Shown: piece by piece, positions 1-7,223 of the stretch
How positions within the stretch are numbered: position 1 is the stretch's first letter
Layout of the letters: every line of letters begins with the position of its first letter
Assembly (NCBI GenBank): GCA_017411305.1
Contig: JAFQQI010000107.1
Location: 1 to 64,000, forward strand
Length of the DNA stretch: 64,000 nucleotides
Reading direction: 5' to 3'
DNA from: Lachnospiraceae bacterium
Lineage (GTDB): Bacteria > Bacillota > Clostridia > Lachnospirales > Lachnospiraceae
Notes under the pieces: model-generated
The model's database searches: none
What the model saw: only the letters and a program-made list of their open reading frames with translations
Told to the model about the DNA's origin: nothing
Program-made: the position numbers and the translations under genes

Positions 1-8
1 CGGGTGGA

Positions 9-776
9 ATGAATATGACGAAGGCAACAGATTCTGTCAGCAAGAATATTCAGAATCAGATTGCTAATGCTCAGAAGCAGTTGCAGGAGCTTTCTGCCAA
101 CAAGGACATGAGCATTGAAGAAAAAATGAAGAAACGACAGGAAATACAGCAGCAGATTACGGATTTGAATAATCAGTTAAGACAGCATCAGATTGAACAG
201 AGGAAAGAACAGCAGGCAAAGAAATCTTCAATGGATGATATGCTTGGTGGCAGTAAGAAAACTGCTCCGAAAGCTGGAAAGCAAAGTACAGGTCTGTCAC
301 AGGCAAGTATGAAGGCTATGATTTCTGCTGATTCCGCAATGGCTCAGGCACAGGTACAAGGTAGCGTTGCTACAAAAATGGAAGGCAGAGCCGGAGTTCT
401 GGAGTCTGAAATCAAGTTGGATTCAGCTCGTGGTGATGATGTAGAGGCAAAGAAAGAGGAACTTGCAGAAGTAGAGCAGAAGGCTGCTTTAGCAGAATCA
501 GCACAGATGAATACATTGGCTACTGCGAACAAGGAATTGGAAGAAGCTGCAAAAGCAGATCAGCAGACTGAAAAAGCAGATGATAAAGATAAGAAAACAG
601 ATAAGAAGGAAGCTGCCTCTGGTGAAAAAGAGGATAAGACTGTGGCAGGCACAGAAGAAACCGAGAATGTGGGTGCTGCTGTTAAGACCGAAACAGTTAA
701 TACGGATATAGCAGAGCCGGTAGAGGTATCTGTATCGGAAACAGTTGCATATACCCATGTGGATGTGCGTTTGTAG
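9..776 (+). CDS. FlxA-like coiled-coil protein (possibly 5'-partial)
   Basis: Glutamine- and lysine-rich protein of up to 255 residues. Residues 10-70 form a coiled coil (runs such as NAQKQLQELSANKDMSIEE) resembling FlxA-like proteins, a family of unknown biochemical role found in flagellar regulons. Residues 95-190 are alanine/glutamate-rich helix and 190-240 a charged, low-complexity tail. No signal peptide or membrane segment. The reading frame stays open to the first base of the window and only GGTGG-like bases precede the first ATG, so the true start may lie upstream. It sits directly ahead of a sigma-28 promoter and two further putative flagellar-regulon genes, which fits the family call. 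Family assignment comes from composition and context, not a search. Confidence 0.6.
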   Translation: MNMTKATDSVSKNIQNQIANAQKQLQELSANKDMSIEEKMKKRQEIQQQITDLNNQLRQHQIEQRKEQQAKKSSMDDMLGGSKKTAPKAGKQSTGLSQASMKAMISADSAMAQAQVQGSVATKMEGRAGVLESEIKLDSARGDDVEAKKEELAEVEQKAALAESAQMNTLATANKELEEAAKADQQTEKADDKDKKTDKKEAASGEKEDKTVAGTEETENVGAAVKTETVNTDIAEPVEVSVSETVAYTHVDVRL

Positions 777-788
777 GAGGTGCTTACT

Positions 789-833
789 ATGTCAGAGATA
801 AATAGTTTCATTCCGCCAGGTAAAGATAATTGA
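789..833 (+). CDS. 14-residue peptide behind a strong ribosome site
   Basis: ATG at 789 follows AGGAGG (774-779) at good spacing and encodes MSEINSFIPPGKDN before TGA. The reading frame is too short for a family call. The next promoter's -35 element (821-824) lies inside its last codons, so it may be the stub of a deleted flagellar gene, a leader peptide, or chance. The ribosome site is the only positive evidence for translation. Confidence 0.25.
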   Translation: MSEINSFIPPGKDN

Positions 834-847
834 ATATTTGCCGATAT
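821..847 (+). promoter_or_regulatory. Sigma-28 (FliA/SigD) promoter
   Basis: TAAA at 821-824, a 15-base spacer and GCCGATAT at 840-847 match the flagellar sigma factor consensus TAAA-N15-GCCGATAA at all but the last base. Transcription would start near 853-856, just ahead of a terminator-like hairpin and then the gene at 932. Confidence 0.8.
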
Positions 848-853
848 ACTTAA

Positions 854-912
854 TAGCTAAGGATGGCGTCTGTTTTCAAAGGATTGAATGTGAAAACAGA
901 CGCTGTTTTTCG
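854..912 (+). ncRNA. Sigma-28-driven hairpin RNA or leader, copy A
   Basis: The predicted transcript opens with AGCTAAGGATG, then a perfect 13-bp stem (866-878 with 891-903) with a 12-base loop and TGTTTTT, giving a ~58-nt RNA that ends at an intrinsic terminator. A-N-G-G-A motifs, the core of CsrA-binding sites, occur before the stem (859-863) and in the loop (879-883). A second copy with stem-preserving changes lies at 4343-4403. It may act as a small RNA, or as an attenuator for the gene starting at 932. Existence as an RNA and binding by CsrA are inferences. Confidence 0.5.
866..912 (+). terminator. Intrinsic terminator, copy A
   Basis: Arms 866-878 and 891-903 are exact complements (13 bp), followed by T-rich 904-914. 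It lies downstream of the sigma-28 promoter and upstream of the ATG at 932, so it would stop the FlxA operon, and also transcripts from the promoter at 821 unless read through. Confidence 0.75.
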
Positions 913-931
913 TTTGAATTGGAGTTATATT

Positions 932-1891
932 ATGAGAATACAAGCAACAAATACATTTTATACAGGTACTTACTCTGTTTTGAATACGGAGTCATCATTT
1001 CCATATGCTGTGAAAGTTGAAGGTTACGGAAAGACAGGAAACCAAAGGAGTTTATTTCAGTTTGCCCATGTGACAATAACGGAACATATGGTAAATGCAA
1101 AATATGGTACAAAGATTACAAATGGTCCGAGAGTACAGATGCAGACAGCAGGTAGTAAGAAAAAAGAAGATTGGACTGAGGTTTCAAAAAAGCAGTTGGC
1201 AGAAGTAAAACTACCGGCTTCATTTGAAAAATTGAAAGAACAAAATTCTTATTTTTATCATGGAGAAAACATATCGGATTATGAGTTGGTGCAAACTGCA
1301 GTAGCATTGGGGAAAATGGAATTACCTACAGATGAGAAAAAGTGTAGCCCGGACAGAGTTGCAATGGATGCATTTAATGTGCTTGTCAGAGACCAGGCGG
1401 CTCCCAAAAACTCATGGTCAAATACATTGTATTCGGAAGATGGAAAATATACTTTTACAAAGACGGAAAGCGGCAGATGGCAGATGCACTTGCTTGATGA
1501 TGTTGGTATGGAAGCCTCTGTGGAAGATATTGCTAATTGGATGATGAGCGGCACGCCCAATAGAAATATTGAGACACGCTACCTAAATTATCTTCATACT
1601 GTTGATCCGGATTTGTATCATGTGGCGATGCGAATAGGTTCCGAGGTTCGTACTTATGGTTTTATGGAGGATTTACATCAGCAGGGAATATTAAGTGATA
1701 GTCAAAATCAGTATGATATGAGTCTGTTGGGTATGTTATTTGGTAAAGATGCGGATAGTATGCGTCTGTTATTGCATGGGTGCAAGGAGACCGGCAATTT
1801 TTTGGAGTTATTAGATTTGTATAGCCCGGATGGAGCAAAATCATTGGATAAGCTTCGGGAACAGCAATACAAGCACGGTGGAATTGTTTAA
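932..1891 (+). CDS. Unrecognised protein, putative flagellar regulon
   Basis: 319 residues if started at the ATG at 932, which has GGAG at 921-924. The open frame extends back to 863, but those codons would cover the terminator hairpin, so I reject the longer start. No signal peptide, membrane segment or motif I can name. The N-terminus (MRIQATNTFYTGTYSVLN) is beta-prone, and the C-terminal third (residues ~195-319) looks helical, with a leucine-rich run near the end. It is transcribed from the sigma-28 promoter at 821 if the intervening hairpin is read through, and sits between a FlxA-like gene and another sigma-28 promoter. A motility or cell-surface role is inferred from context only. Confidence 0.7.
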   Translation: MRIQATNTFYTGTYSVLNTESSFPYAVKVEGYGKTGNQRSLFQFAHVTITEHMVNAKYGTKITNGPRVQMQTAGSKKKEDWTEVSKKQLAEVKLPASFEKLKEQNSYFYHGENISDYELVQTAVALGKMELPTDEKKCSPDRVAMDAFNVLVRDQAAPKNSWSNTLYSEDGKYTFTKTESGRWQMHLLDDVGMEASVEDIANWMMSGTPNRNIETRYLNYLHTVDPDLYHVAMRIGSEVRTYGFMEDLHQQGILSDSQNQYDMSLLGMLFGKDADSMRLLLHGCKETGNFLELLDLYSPDGAKSLDKLREQQYKHGGIV

Positions 1892-1949
1892 TACAAAAAA
1901 GCAGTAAAGATTGATGTATCACTCTAATTTCAGATTTCGTTCTATTTGA

Positions 1950-1976
1950 ACAAGAAAAAAGAATTATTACCGATAT
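1950..1976 (+). promoter_or_regulatory. Sigma-28 promoter and structured leader
   Basis: ACCGATAT at 1969-1976 is preceded at 15 bases by ACAA, a weak -35, in a context (AAGAAAAAAGAAT) shared with the promoter at 4311. The ~60-nt leader contains two possible stems (1980-1984 with 1999-2003; 2005-2011 with 2024-2030), the second ending just before the AAAGGAG ribosome site at 2033-2039. Confidence 0.6.
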
Positions 1977-2043
1977 ATACCACTTGGTCCTTTCGGAGAG
2001 TGGTGAGGTTCTGACTGACAGAGGAACCTCAGAAAGGAGAATT

Positions 2044-4107
2044 ATGCAGGTAGGAAGTAGTGTCAGCAACAGGTATTATACATCGTATCAGACGAATACG
2101 AGTGTGAAATACTTTGCAGATTTTTCACAGACAGAAGATGGGAAACTGATATCCAATGAAAAAAAATCACAGGATTTAACAGAAAATCCCGGATTTGCAG
2201 AGCTTGCGGATTATCAGGAATTTCACAAGGCATGGATGTCCCAAAGGGGAGTGACAAAGACTGTAGAAGTTTGTACCGAAAAGCAGACCGGAGCAGTATC
2301 CATAGCTGAAACTGAGGACGATGGAGAATTTTTGGGACTTACTATGGTTCCGGAAGAAGGTCAGTCTGTTACCTATGGTATGCGGGCAATGCTTAGTGAA
2401 AAGTCCACACCGGATAATCCCATAGTACAGGTGGTTTCGAATCTTGGCGGTAAGAAGGTAATCTATAATGTAGAAGTGAATAAGGTAAACCCTAATAATG
2501 CAACACAACTTGAGATGTTCGCATTGTTAAGTTACACCGATAAGATGGGAATTACAGATGGAGGAACCTTTGGCTCTCATCAGCTGCTTGAGGTATATGG
2601 AGGAAATGCAAGCAGTATCGGATATTGCGGAAGCCTTTCAGGTGCAGATGTGTTTTTGAATGAAAGATTTGATTGGACATCCATCATGGAGAAGATGATA
2701 CAGGTATACAAGGACGCCGGAATAGAGAATCAGGCAGAGGATTGTAAAGCATTATTTGATTTTTTTGCTACATATACAGCGAATAATGAAGTGAAAGATA
2801 ATACTGCAATTGATTTTTCACGATTTGCACCAAATGCTCCGGAGGAAGTAAAACAGGCATTTATGGAAGCTGCTGAAGAAACCGGGTACAACGAAGGTGA
2901 GAGAATGGATTACCTTTCACAAGTTTTTATACATCAGGTAGAGAACAGACAGAACGGTGTGGCAGATTACACGGATGTATTTGGCGGTTCTGTAGCATCC
3001 GCATTACAAGCGGCAAGAGAGATGCTGTATGACTTGGAAAATCCTCTTATGCCGATAGGCCAGCGGGGGGAAAAAGCCGCTAAATATGTGGAGCAGGAAA
3101 AGGAGTTTTACAGAGCATTTATTGAAAAACTGGAAGGATTAACAGGTACAGATACTGCTGACACAGAGGAAACAGTGGATTATGCAAAAATTCTGGAAGA
3201 AAAGATAAATGAGATTTTTGCAAAAATTCAAGATGGGGATACGGAAGCCTCATATCAGATTGGCTCACAGTCTTTCACAGAAAAAGAGTGGGAGGAGTTC
3301 CTTGACAAATTTGATTCCGTCCAAGAGGCAATTCAGGAACTAATGAAGGAGGAGCAGGCTAGAAAAGAGGAAAAGGAAAACAAAAAGGAAGATGTGTTTA
3401 CTACTGATGCAAGCACTTTATTAACCACAGAATCCACTTCTTGTGTGTATGAAACTGCTGATCCGGATGATGACGATATCCGTTATATCACATGGTATAC
3501 CGAGGAAGGCATTTTCTGTAGAAAAGCGGGACAGACCGAAGGGTATGAGTGGTCTATTACCTTTGAAAATAAGGAACAGTATGACAAAGTTATGGAATTT
3601 ATCGGACAGTTCCCTTCTGACTGGAATATGCGTTTTGCAGCCCATAAAAATTTCTGGAATGATTTTCTGAATGATGAGATTGACATGGAAGGCTTTATGG
3701 AGTTTATCAATGGAACAAATAAGGGCGTTCCTGATTACTCCATTACGGTAGGGGATTCCATGTATATTGACAAAGACAAAATGCAGTGGGCGAAGTATAC
3801 TAATCCGTTAGGAGTCAGATTCTATACATCAGAAGAAATGCATCAGATGCAAATGGAGATTATGGCCGCGAATGAGGAAAAATTGAAAGCACAGCAGGTT
3901 TCTTATGAGGAAATGTATAAGAGAACTCATCCTGAGTACAACGGGGAGAGAATATTCCGCACAATTTCAGGAGGACAATTATATACAGCGAATGAAATTG
4001 ATGAGTTGCTTTATAAGGAAATGTTGGAGCGTATGGGCACAACAGAAGAGAGGGAGCAGCAGAAACGTGAGGAATGGAGAAAGCAGATGGGCTATCCGGG
4101 ATATTAG
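2044..4107 (+). CDS. Large unrecognised protein, putative flagellar regulon
   Basis: 687 residues from the ATG at 2044, which follows AAAGGAG (2033-2039). The frame is open to 1984, but that region is the promoter leader. No signal peptide or membrane span. Residues 1-190 are mixed alpha/beta, 230-330 helical, 380-470 a charged coiled coil with many E and K, 480-600 mixed, and the C-terminus (610-687) strongly helical and basic, ending EEWRKQMGYPGY. I cannot assign a family. Its own sigma-28-type promoter and its place between flagellar-type genes suggest a late flagellar or surface function. Codon use matches the neighbours. Length and lack of recognisable domains make it one of the more novel genes here. 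Confidence 0.75.
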   Translation: MQVGSSVSNRYYTSYQTNTSVKYFADFSQTEDGKLISNEKKSQDLTENPGFAELADYQEFHKAWMSQRGVTKTVEVCTEKQTGAVSIAETEDDGEFLGLTMVPEEGQSVTYGMRAMLSEKSTPDNPIVQVVSNLGGKKVIYNVEVNKVNPNNATQLEMFALLSYTDKMGITDGGTFGSHQLLEVYGGNASSIGYCGSLSGADVFLNERFDWTSIMEKMIQVYKDAGIENQAEDCKALFDFFATYTANNEVKDNTAIDFSRFAPNAPEEVKQAFMEAAEETGYNEGERMDYLSQVFIHQVENRQNGVADYTDVFGGSVASALQAAREMLYDLENPLMPIGQRGEKAAKYVEQEKEFYRAFIEKLEGLTGTDTADTEETVDYAKILEEKINEIFAKIQDGDTEASYQIGSQSFTEKEWEEFLDKFDSVQEAIQELMKEEQARKEEKENKKEDVFTTDASTLLTTESTSCVYETADPDDDDIRYITWYTEEGIFCRKAGQTEGYEWSITFENKEQYDKVMEFIGQFPSDWNMRFAAHKNFWNDFLNDEIDMEGFMEFINGTNKGVPDYSITVGDSMYIDKDKMQWAKYTNPLGVRFYTSEEMHQMQMEIMAANEEKLKAQQVSYEEMYKRTHPEYNGERIFRTISGGQLYTANEIDELLYKEMLERMGTTEEREQQKREEWRKQMGYPGY

Positions 4108-4127
4108 GTCAGAGTCAGAAAGGATGA

Positions 4128-4270
4128 GATGATGAGTAATCCGATGCTCTTATGTCCTATGCAAGTCTGCAGACGGGAGAATCTGGAATGATATTATGTA
4201 GTTTGCGTATTGCTTTGGAGATATGAAAGGTTACATGGAGTGGAAGAAGTATGTGGCTCTGATTGGGTGA
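4128..4270 (+). pseudogene. Probable frameshifted gene relic
   Basis: An ATG at 4132 opens only 19 codons, but reading 4138-4195 one frame over and then a third frame to 4270 gives plausible protein-like sequence, broken by TGA and TAG. No family can be named. Composition does not set it apart from the flanking genes. It could equally be ordinary spacer. Confidence 0.3.
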
Positions 4271-4310
4271 TTGCGGAAGAATGATAAATTAGGGTTTTGT
4301 TCCATTGAAG

Positions 4311-4337
4311 TAAGAAAAAAAGAATATTTGTCGATGC
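4311..4337 (+). promoter_or_regulatory. Sigma-28-like promoter
   Basis: TAAG at 4311-4314, 15 bases, GTCGATGC at 4330-4337. It is a weaker match than the one at 821, but stands in the same position relative to a copy of the same hairpin element. Confidence 0.5.
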
Positions 4338-4342
4338 ATATT

Positions 4343-4403
4343 ATCAGCTAAGGATGGCGTCTGTTTTCAAGGGAGTGAGTGTGGAAATGGACGCTATTTT
4401 TAT
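4343..4403 (+). ncRNA. Sigma-28-driven hairpin RNA, copy B
   Basis: Second copy of the element at 854-912. It shares AGCTAAGGATGGCGTCTGTT and then diverges. The right arm (4382-4394) differs from copy A, yet all 13 pairs are kept, three as G-U, so the structure rather than the sequence seems to be held. A-N-G-G-A motifs again fall 20 bases apart (4350-4354 and 4370-4374), the second in the loop. No intact gene follows for nearly 290 bases, so here it cannot simply be a leader of an adjacent gene. Confidence 0.5.
4357..4401 (+). terminator. Intrinsic terminator, copy B
   Basis: Stem 4357-4369 with 4382-4394 (13 pairs, three G-U), then TATTTTTATTT. The T tract is strong. Confidence 0.65.
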
Positions 4404-4453
4404 TTAAGAAAGAATTTCATTCCCGTTCAGATGGGGTTTCGTTCCTTTTGTCC

Positions 4454-4480
4454 CAAAATGGCAAAAAAAGGTGCCGATAT
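4454..4480 (+). promoter_or_regulatory. Orphan sigma-28 promoter
   Basis: CAAA at 4454-4457, 15 bases, GCCGATAT at 4473-4480, a near-consensus match. Only a 16-codon open frame (4495-4545) follows before the mannosidase 200 bases on, which suggests that its original gene has been lost or that it makes an RNA. Confidence 0.6.
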
Positions 4481-4567
4481 ATGAAATGAGAACCATGAAG
4501 AAAAGAAAGTTAGATATGATATTAGGTTTTGATTTGAATGAATGAATGTAAGGGTGATGAAGCGGGC

Positions 4568-4616
4568 AGGAATTTATAAAGTATGGATTGTGTAGGAATT
4601 TATAAAGTATGGATTG
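4568..4616 (+). repeat. Tandem 23-bp direct repeat
   Basis: AGGAATTTATAAAGTATGGA plus TTG occurs at 4568-4590 and again exactly at 4594-4616, a 26-base period, just upstream of the mannosidase promoter. It looks like a recent slippage duplication. Confidence 0.9.
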
Positions 4617-4620
4617 CTGC

Positions 4621-4650
4621 TTGCTTTTTTGCTGTTTATTTTTATATAAT
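4621..4650 (+). promoter_or_regulatory. Sigma-A promoter of the mannosidase gene
   Basis: TTGCTT at 4621-4626, an 18-base spacer and TATAAT at 4645-4650, 39 bases ahead of the ATG at 4689. A housekeeping-type promoter, unlike the sigma-28 type of the flanking genes. Confidence 0.6.
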
Positions 4651-4688
4651 AAAATAGATATACTTTAGGAGAAATCGGAGGATATTTT

Positions 4689-7160
4689 ATGATTGACTTA
4701 ACAGGCTTATGGAATATGAAATGCACGGAAGACGCTGATTGGCAGGAGGCTGTCGTACCCGGCAGTGTATATACAGACCTTCTTAGAAACGGTAACATGA
4801 AGGACCCCTTCGTAGGAGAAAATGAATATGAAATTTGTCAGTTATCCGAATACGACTATGAGTACACAAAAACTTTTGTCATAGAACAGGACGACCTAGA
4901 CTTTCAGCAGCTTGTCCTGGTTTGCGAGGGGCTGGATACCCTTGCTGAAATCTGTATCAATGATACGTTAATTGCCAGAACAAATAACATGCACCGTACC
5001 TATCGTTTTGATATTAAACCTCTTTTACAAATCGGTGAAAACACCATACATATTTTATTCCGTTCCCCCCTGCAGTTTGTCCGTAAGGCTGATGAAAAGA
5101 AACCTTTATGGGGCGTTTCCAGTACAGTACCCGGATATCAGCATATCCGTAAGGGACATCATATGTTTGGTTGGGATTGGGGGCCCAAACTTCCGGACCT
5201 TGGTGTTTTCAGAAATATTTATATTGAAAAATTGCAGGAGGCACGGGTAAAAGACTTCTATGTAACGCAGGAGCATAAAGACGGAAGCGTAACCCTGAAC
5301 ATCGATATTGAGAATGAATTTGCGACGGATAGCAGCACAAGCAGTTCTTTCACGGAAACCCTGACCATTTGTGATGAGGAAAAGAACGTAATCTGGGAAG
5401 GCAGCACAGAGCTGAAGCCGGAAAACAATATGACCTGCACCATTGATAATCCCAAGCTTTGGTGGCCAAACGGCTACGGTGAGCAGCCTTTATATACCGT
5501 AACCGTTACCTTGTCAAAAGACGGCGAAGAAATTTCCCGCAAAGAAAAGCGTATCGGTCTCCGTACCCTGACTATGAAGCGAAAGAAAGACCGCTACGGA
5601 GAAACTTTCGGCTTTGAAATCAACGGAGTTATGATTTTTGCAAAGGGAGCAAATTATATTCCCGAAGATAATCTTTACGGGCGGACAAATGCTGAGAAGA
5701 CCCGGAAATTATTACATACCTGTATTGCAGCAAATTTTAACTGTATCCGTATCTGGGGCGGCGGTAATTATCCGGAAAGCTATTTCTATGATATCTGTGA
5801 TGAACTGGGCTTAATTGTATGGCAGGACTTTATGTTTGCATGTGCTGCTTACGATTTGACGGAGGAATTTGAGGAAAATATTAAGGCAGAGTTTGAGGAC
5901 AATATCAGAAGGCTGCGCAATCATGCATCCCTCGGCATGTGGTGTGGTAACAATGAAATGGAATCTGCGTGGCTTTACTGGGGACTTCCCGAAAATAAAA
6001 AGCTCCATCAGGATTATCTGACCATGTTTGAACGAATCATTCCGGAAGCAGCAAACCGCTTTGATCCGGAAACCTTTTACTGGCCTTCCTCCCCCTCTTC
6101 AGGCGGCGGATTTGACAAGACCTGTGAAGAAGGCTACGGGGATGCCCACTATTGGGATGTATGGCATGGCAAAAAGCCATTTGAAGATTTTGAAAATCTG
6201 TATTTCCGTTTTGCAAGTGAATACGGATTCCAGTCTGCCCCTTCCATGAAGACGATCAGAACCTTTGCAGAAGGCGATGATTTAAATATGTTTTCCAATG
6301 TAATGGAAAATCATCAGAAGTGTATTGATAACGGACACGGAAATGTAACCTTAATGACCTATCTGCATAACTATTATCAGATGCCTAAGGATTTTGCAAC
6401 AACACTTTACACCACCCAGATTTTGCAGGCAGATTGTCTGGAAATTGCGATTTCCCATTTCAGAAGCCACAGAGGAAGGTGTTTGGGAAGCACCTACTGG
6501 CAGCTAAATGACTGCAATCCCGTAATTTCCTGGTCCACCATTGATTATTTCGGACGCTGGAAAGCAGCACATTATGTGGTGAAACGTTGTTATGAACCTA
6601 CGATTGTCAATATGCGTAAGGATGAAAACGAGCTGATTTTCTATGTATCAACGGAGCTTATGGAAAGGGAAGAATATACATTCTCTTACAAAATCATCCA
6701 TCAGCAGAAAGGGGAGATAAAATCTGATAGCTTACCGGTTTCCGTATCACCCTTATCTGCCAAAGAAATTTGCAGAGTTACCGTACCGGAAATGGAACTT
6801 GCGGATATTCGTAACTGCTATGTGGTATATGAATTAAAGAAAAACGAAGCAGTGGTTGCTTTGCGGACGGCCCTTCTTGTAAAACCCAAGCAGTTTGCCT
6901 TTAGAAACCCTGAAATAACTGTAAGCTGGTGCGAAAAAGAGGCGGCCTATGAATTAACGTTAAATGCCAAAGAATATGCAAGAAGAGTGTGTGCAGACTT
7001 TGTCAATATTGATGCAGTACTTTCAGATAACTGTTTTGATTTGCTTCCGGGAGTGGCAAAGACGGTTACAATTGCAAAGAGCAAACTGCCGGAAGGAACG
7101 GATTTAAGCATACTGCAAAAAGAATTGGAACTTATGAGCTGCTACCATATTACGAAATAA
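4689..7160 (+). CDS. Beta-mannosidase, glycoside hydrolase family 2
   Basis: 823 residues. Hydrolyses terminal beta-1,4-mannosyl residues of manno-oligosaccharides. Order: sugar-binding-like beta domain (about 1-180), immunoglobulin-like domain (190-295), TIM barrel (300-600), C-terminal beta domains. The barrel has RIWGGGNYPES, WQDFMFACAAY and WCGNNE with the acid/base Glu423, and FASEYGFQSAPS with the nucleophile Glu511, the pattern of family 2 mannosidases rather than galactosidases. No signal peptide, so it acts in the cytoplasm on imported oligosaccharides. GGAGG at 4677-4681 fixes the start. No transporter or other mannan gene adjoins. It sits inside a flagellar-regulon cluster and overlaps by its 3' end the next sigma-28-like promoter, suggesting insertion there. 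Confidence 0.92.
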   Translation: MIDLTGLWNMKCTEDADWQEAVVPGSVYTDLLRNGNMKDPFVGENEYEICQLSEYDYEYTKTFVIEQDDLDFQQLVLVCEGLDTLAEICINDTLIARTNNMHRTYRFDIKPLLQIGENTIHILFRSPLQFVRKADEKKPLWGVSSTVPGYQHIRKGHHMFGWDWGPKLPDLGVFRNIYIEKLQEARVKDFYVTQEHKDGSVTLNIDIENEFATDSSTSSSFTETLTICDEEKNVIWEGSTELKPENNMTCTIDNPKLWWPNGYGEQPLYTVTVTLSKDGEEISRKEKRIGLRTLTMKRKKDRYGETFGFEINGVMIFAKGANYIPEDNLYGRTNAEKTRKLLHTCIAANFNCIRIWGGGNYPESYFYDICDELGLIVWQDFMFACAAYDLTEEFEENIKAEFEDNIRRLRNHASLGMWCGNNEMESAWLYWGLPENKKLHQDYLTMFERIIPEAANRFDPETFYWPSSPSSGGGFDKTCEEGYGDAHYWDVWHGKKPFEDFENLYFRFASEYGFQSAPSMKTIRTFAEGDDLNMFSNVMENHQKCIDNGHGNVTLMTYLHNYYQMPKDFATTLYTTQILQADCLEIAISHFRSHRGRCLGSTYWQLNDCNPVISWSTIDYFGRWKAAHYVVKRCYEPTIVNMRKDENELIFYVSTELMEREEYTFSYKIIHQQKGEIKSDSLPVSVSPLSAKEICRVTVPEMELADIRNCYVVYELKKNEAVVALRTALLVKPKQFAFRNPEITVSWCEKEAAYELTLNAKEYARRVCADFVNIDAVLSDNCFDLLPGVAKTVTIAKSKLPEGTDLSILQKELELMSCYHITK

Positions 7161-7176
7161 TATAATCTGCCGATAT
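7150..7176 (+). promoter_or_regulatory. Sigma-28-like promoter and CsrA-type leader
   Basis: GCCGATAT at 7169-7176 is a full -10 match. The -35 (TTAC at 7150-7153, inside the mannosidase 3' end) is weak. The leader has two AAGGATG motifs at 7190-7196 and 7212-7218, 22 bases apart, the second serving as ribosome site for the ATG at 7224. That layout is like CsrA-controlled flagellin leaders. Confidence 0.55.
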
Positions 7177-7223
7177 AGTTATTGATACAAGGATGTAGCA
7201 ATGAAACATAAGGATGTGGTCAT

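Larger units (their letters stand above)
4108..4688 (+). other. Gene-poor stretch with coding relics and promoters
   Basis: About 580 bases without an intact gene. 4130-4270 carries protein-like fragments in shifting frames (SDALMSYASLQTGESG in one, FAYCFGDMKGYMEWKKYVAL in another), as expected of a decayed gene. It also holds two sigma-28-like promoters, a terminator hairpin, a 16-codon open frame at 4495 and a short tandem repeat before the mannosidase promoter. Confidence 0.5.

Noticed and set aside
863-931. Upstream extension of the frame to an ATG at 863
   Set aside because: It would translate through the terminator hairpin, and the ATG at 863 has only the AAGGATG of the RNA element; 932 has a clean ribosome site.
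1662-2069. 135-codon open frame on the minus strand
   Set aside because: Lies across the end of one plus-strand gene, a promoter and the start of another; no ribosome site and improbable composition.
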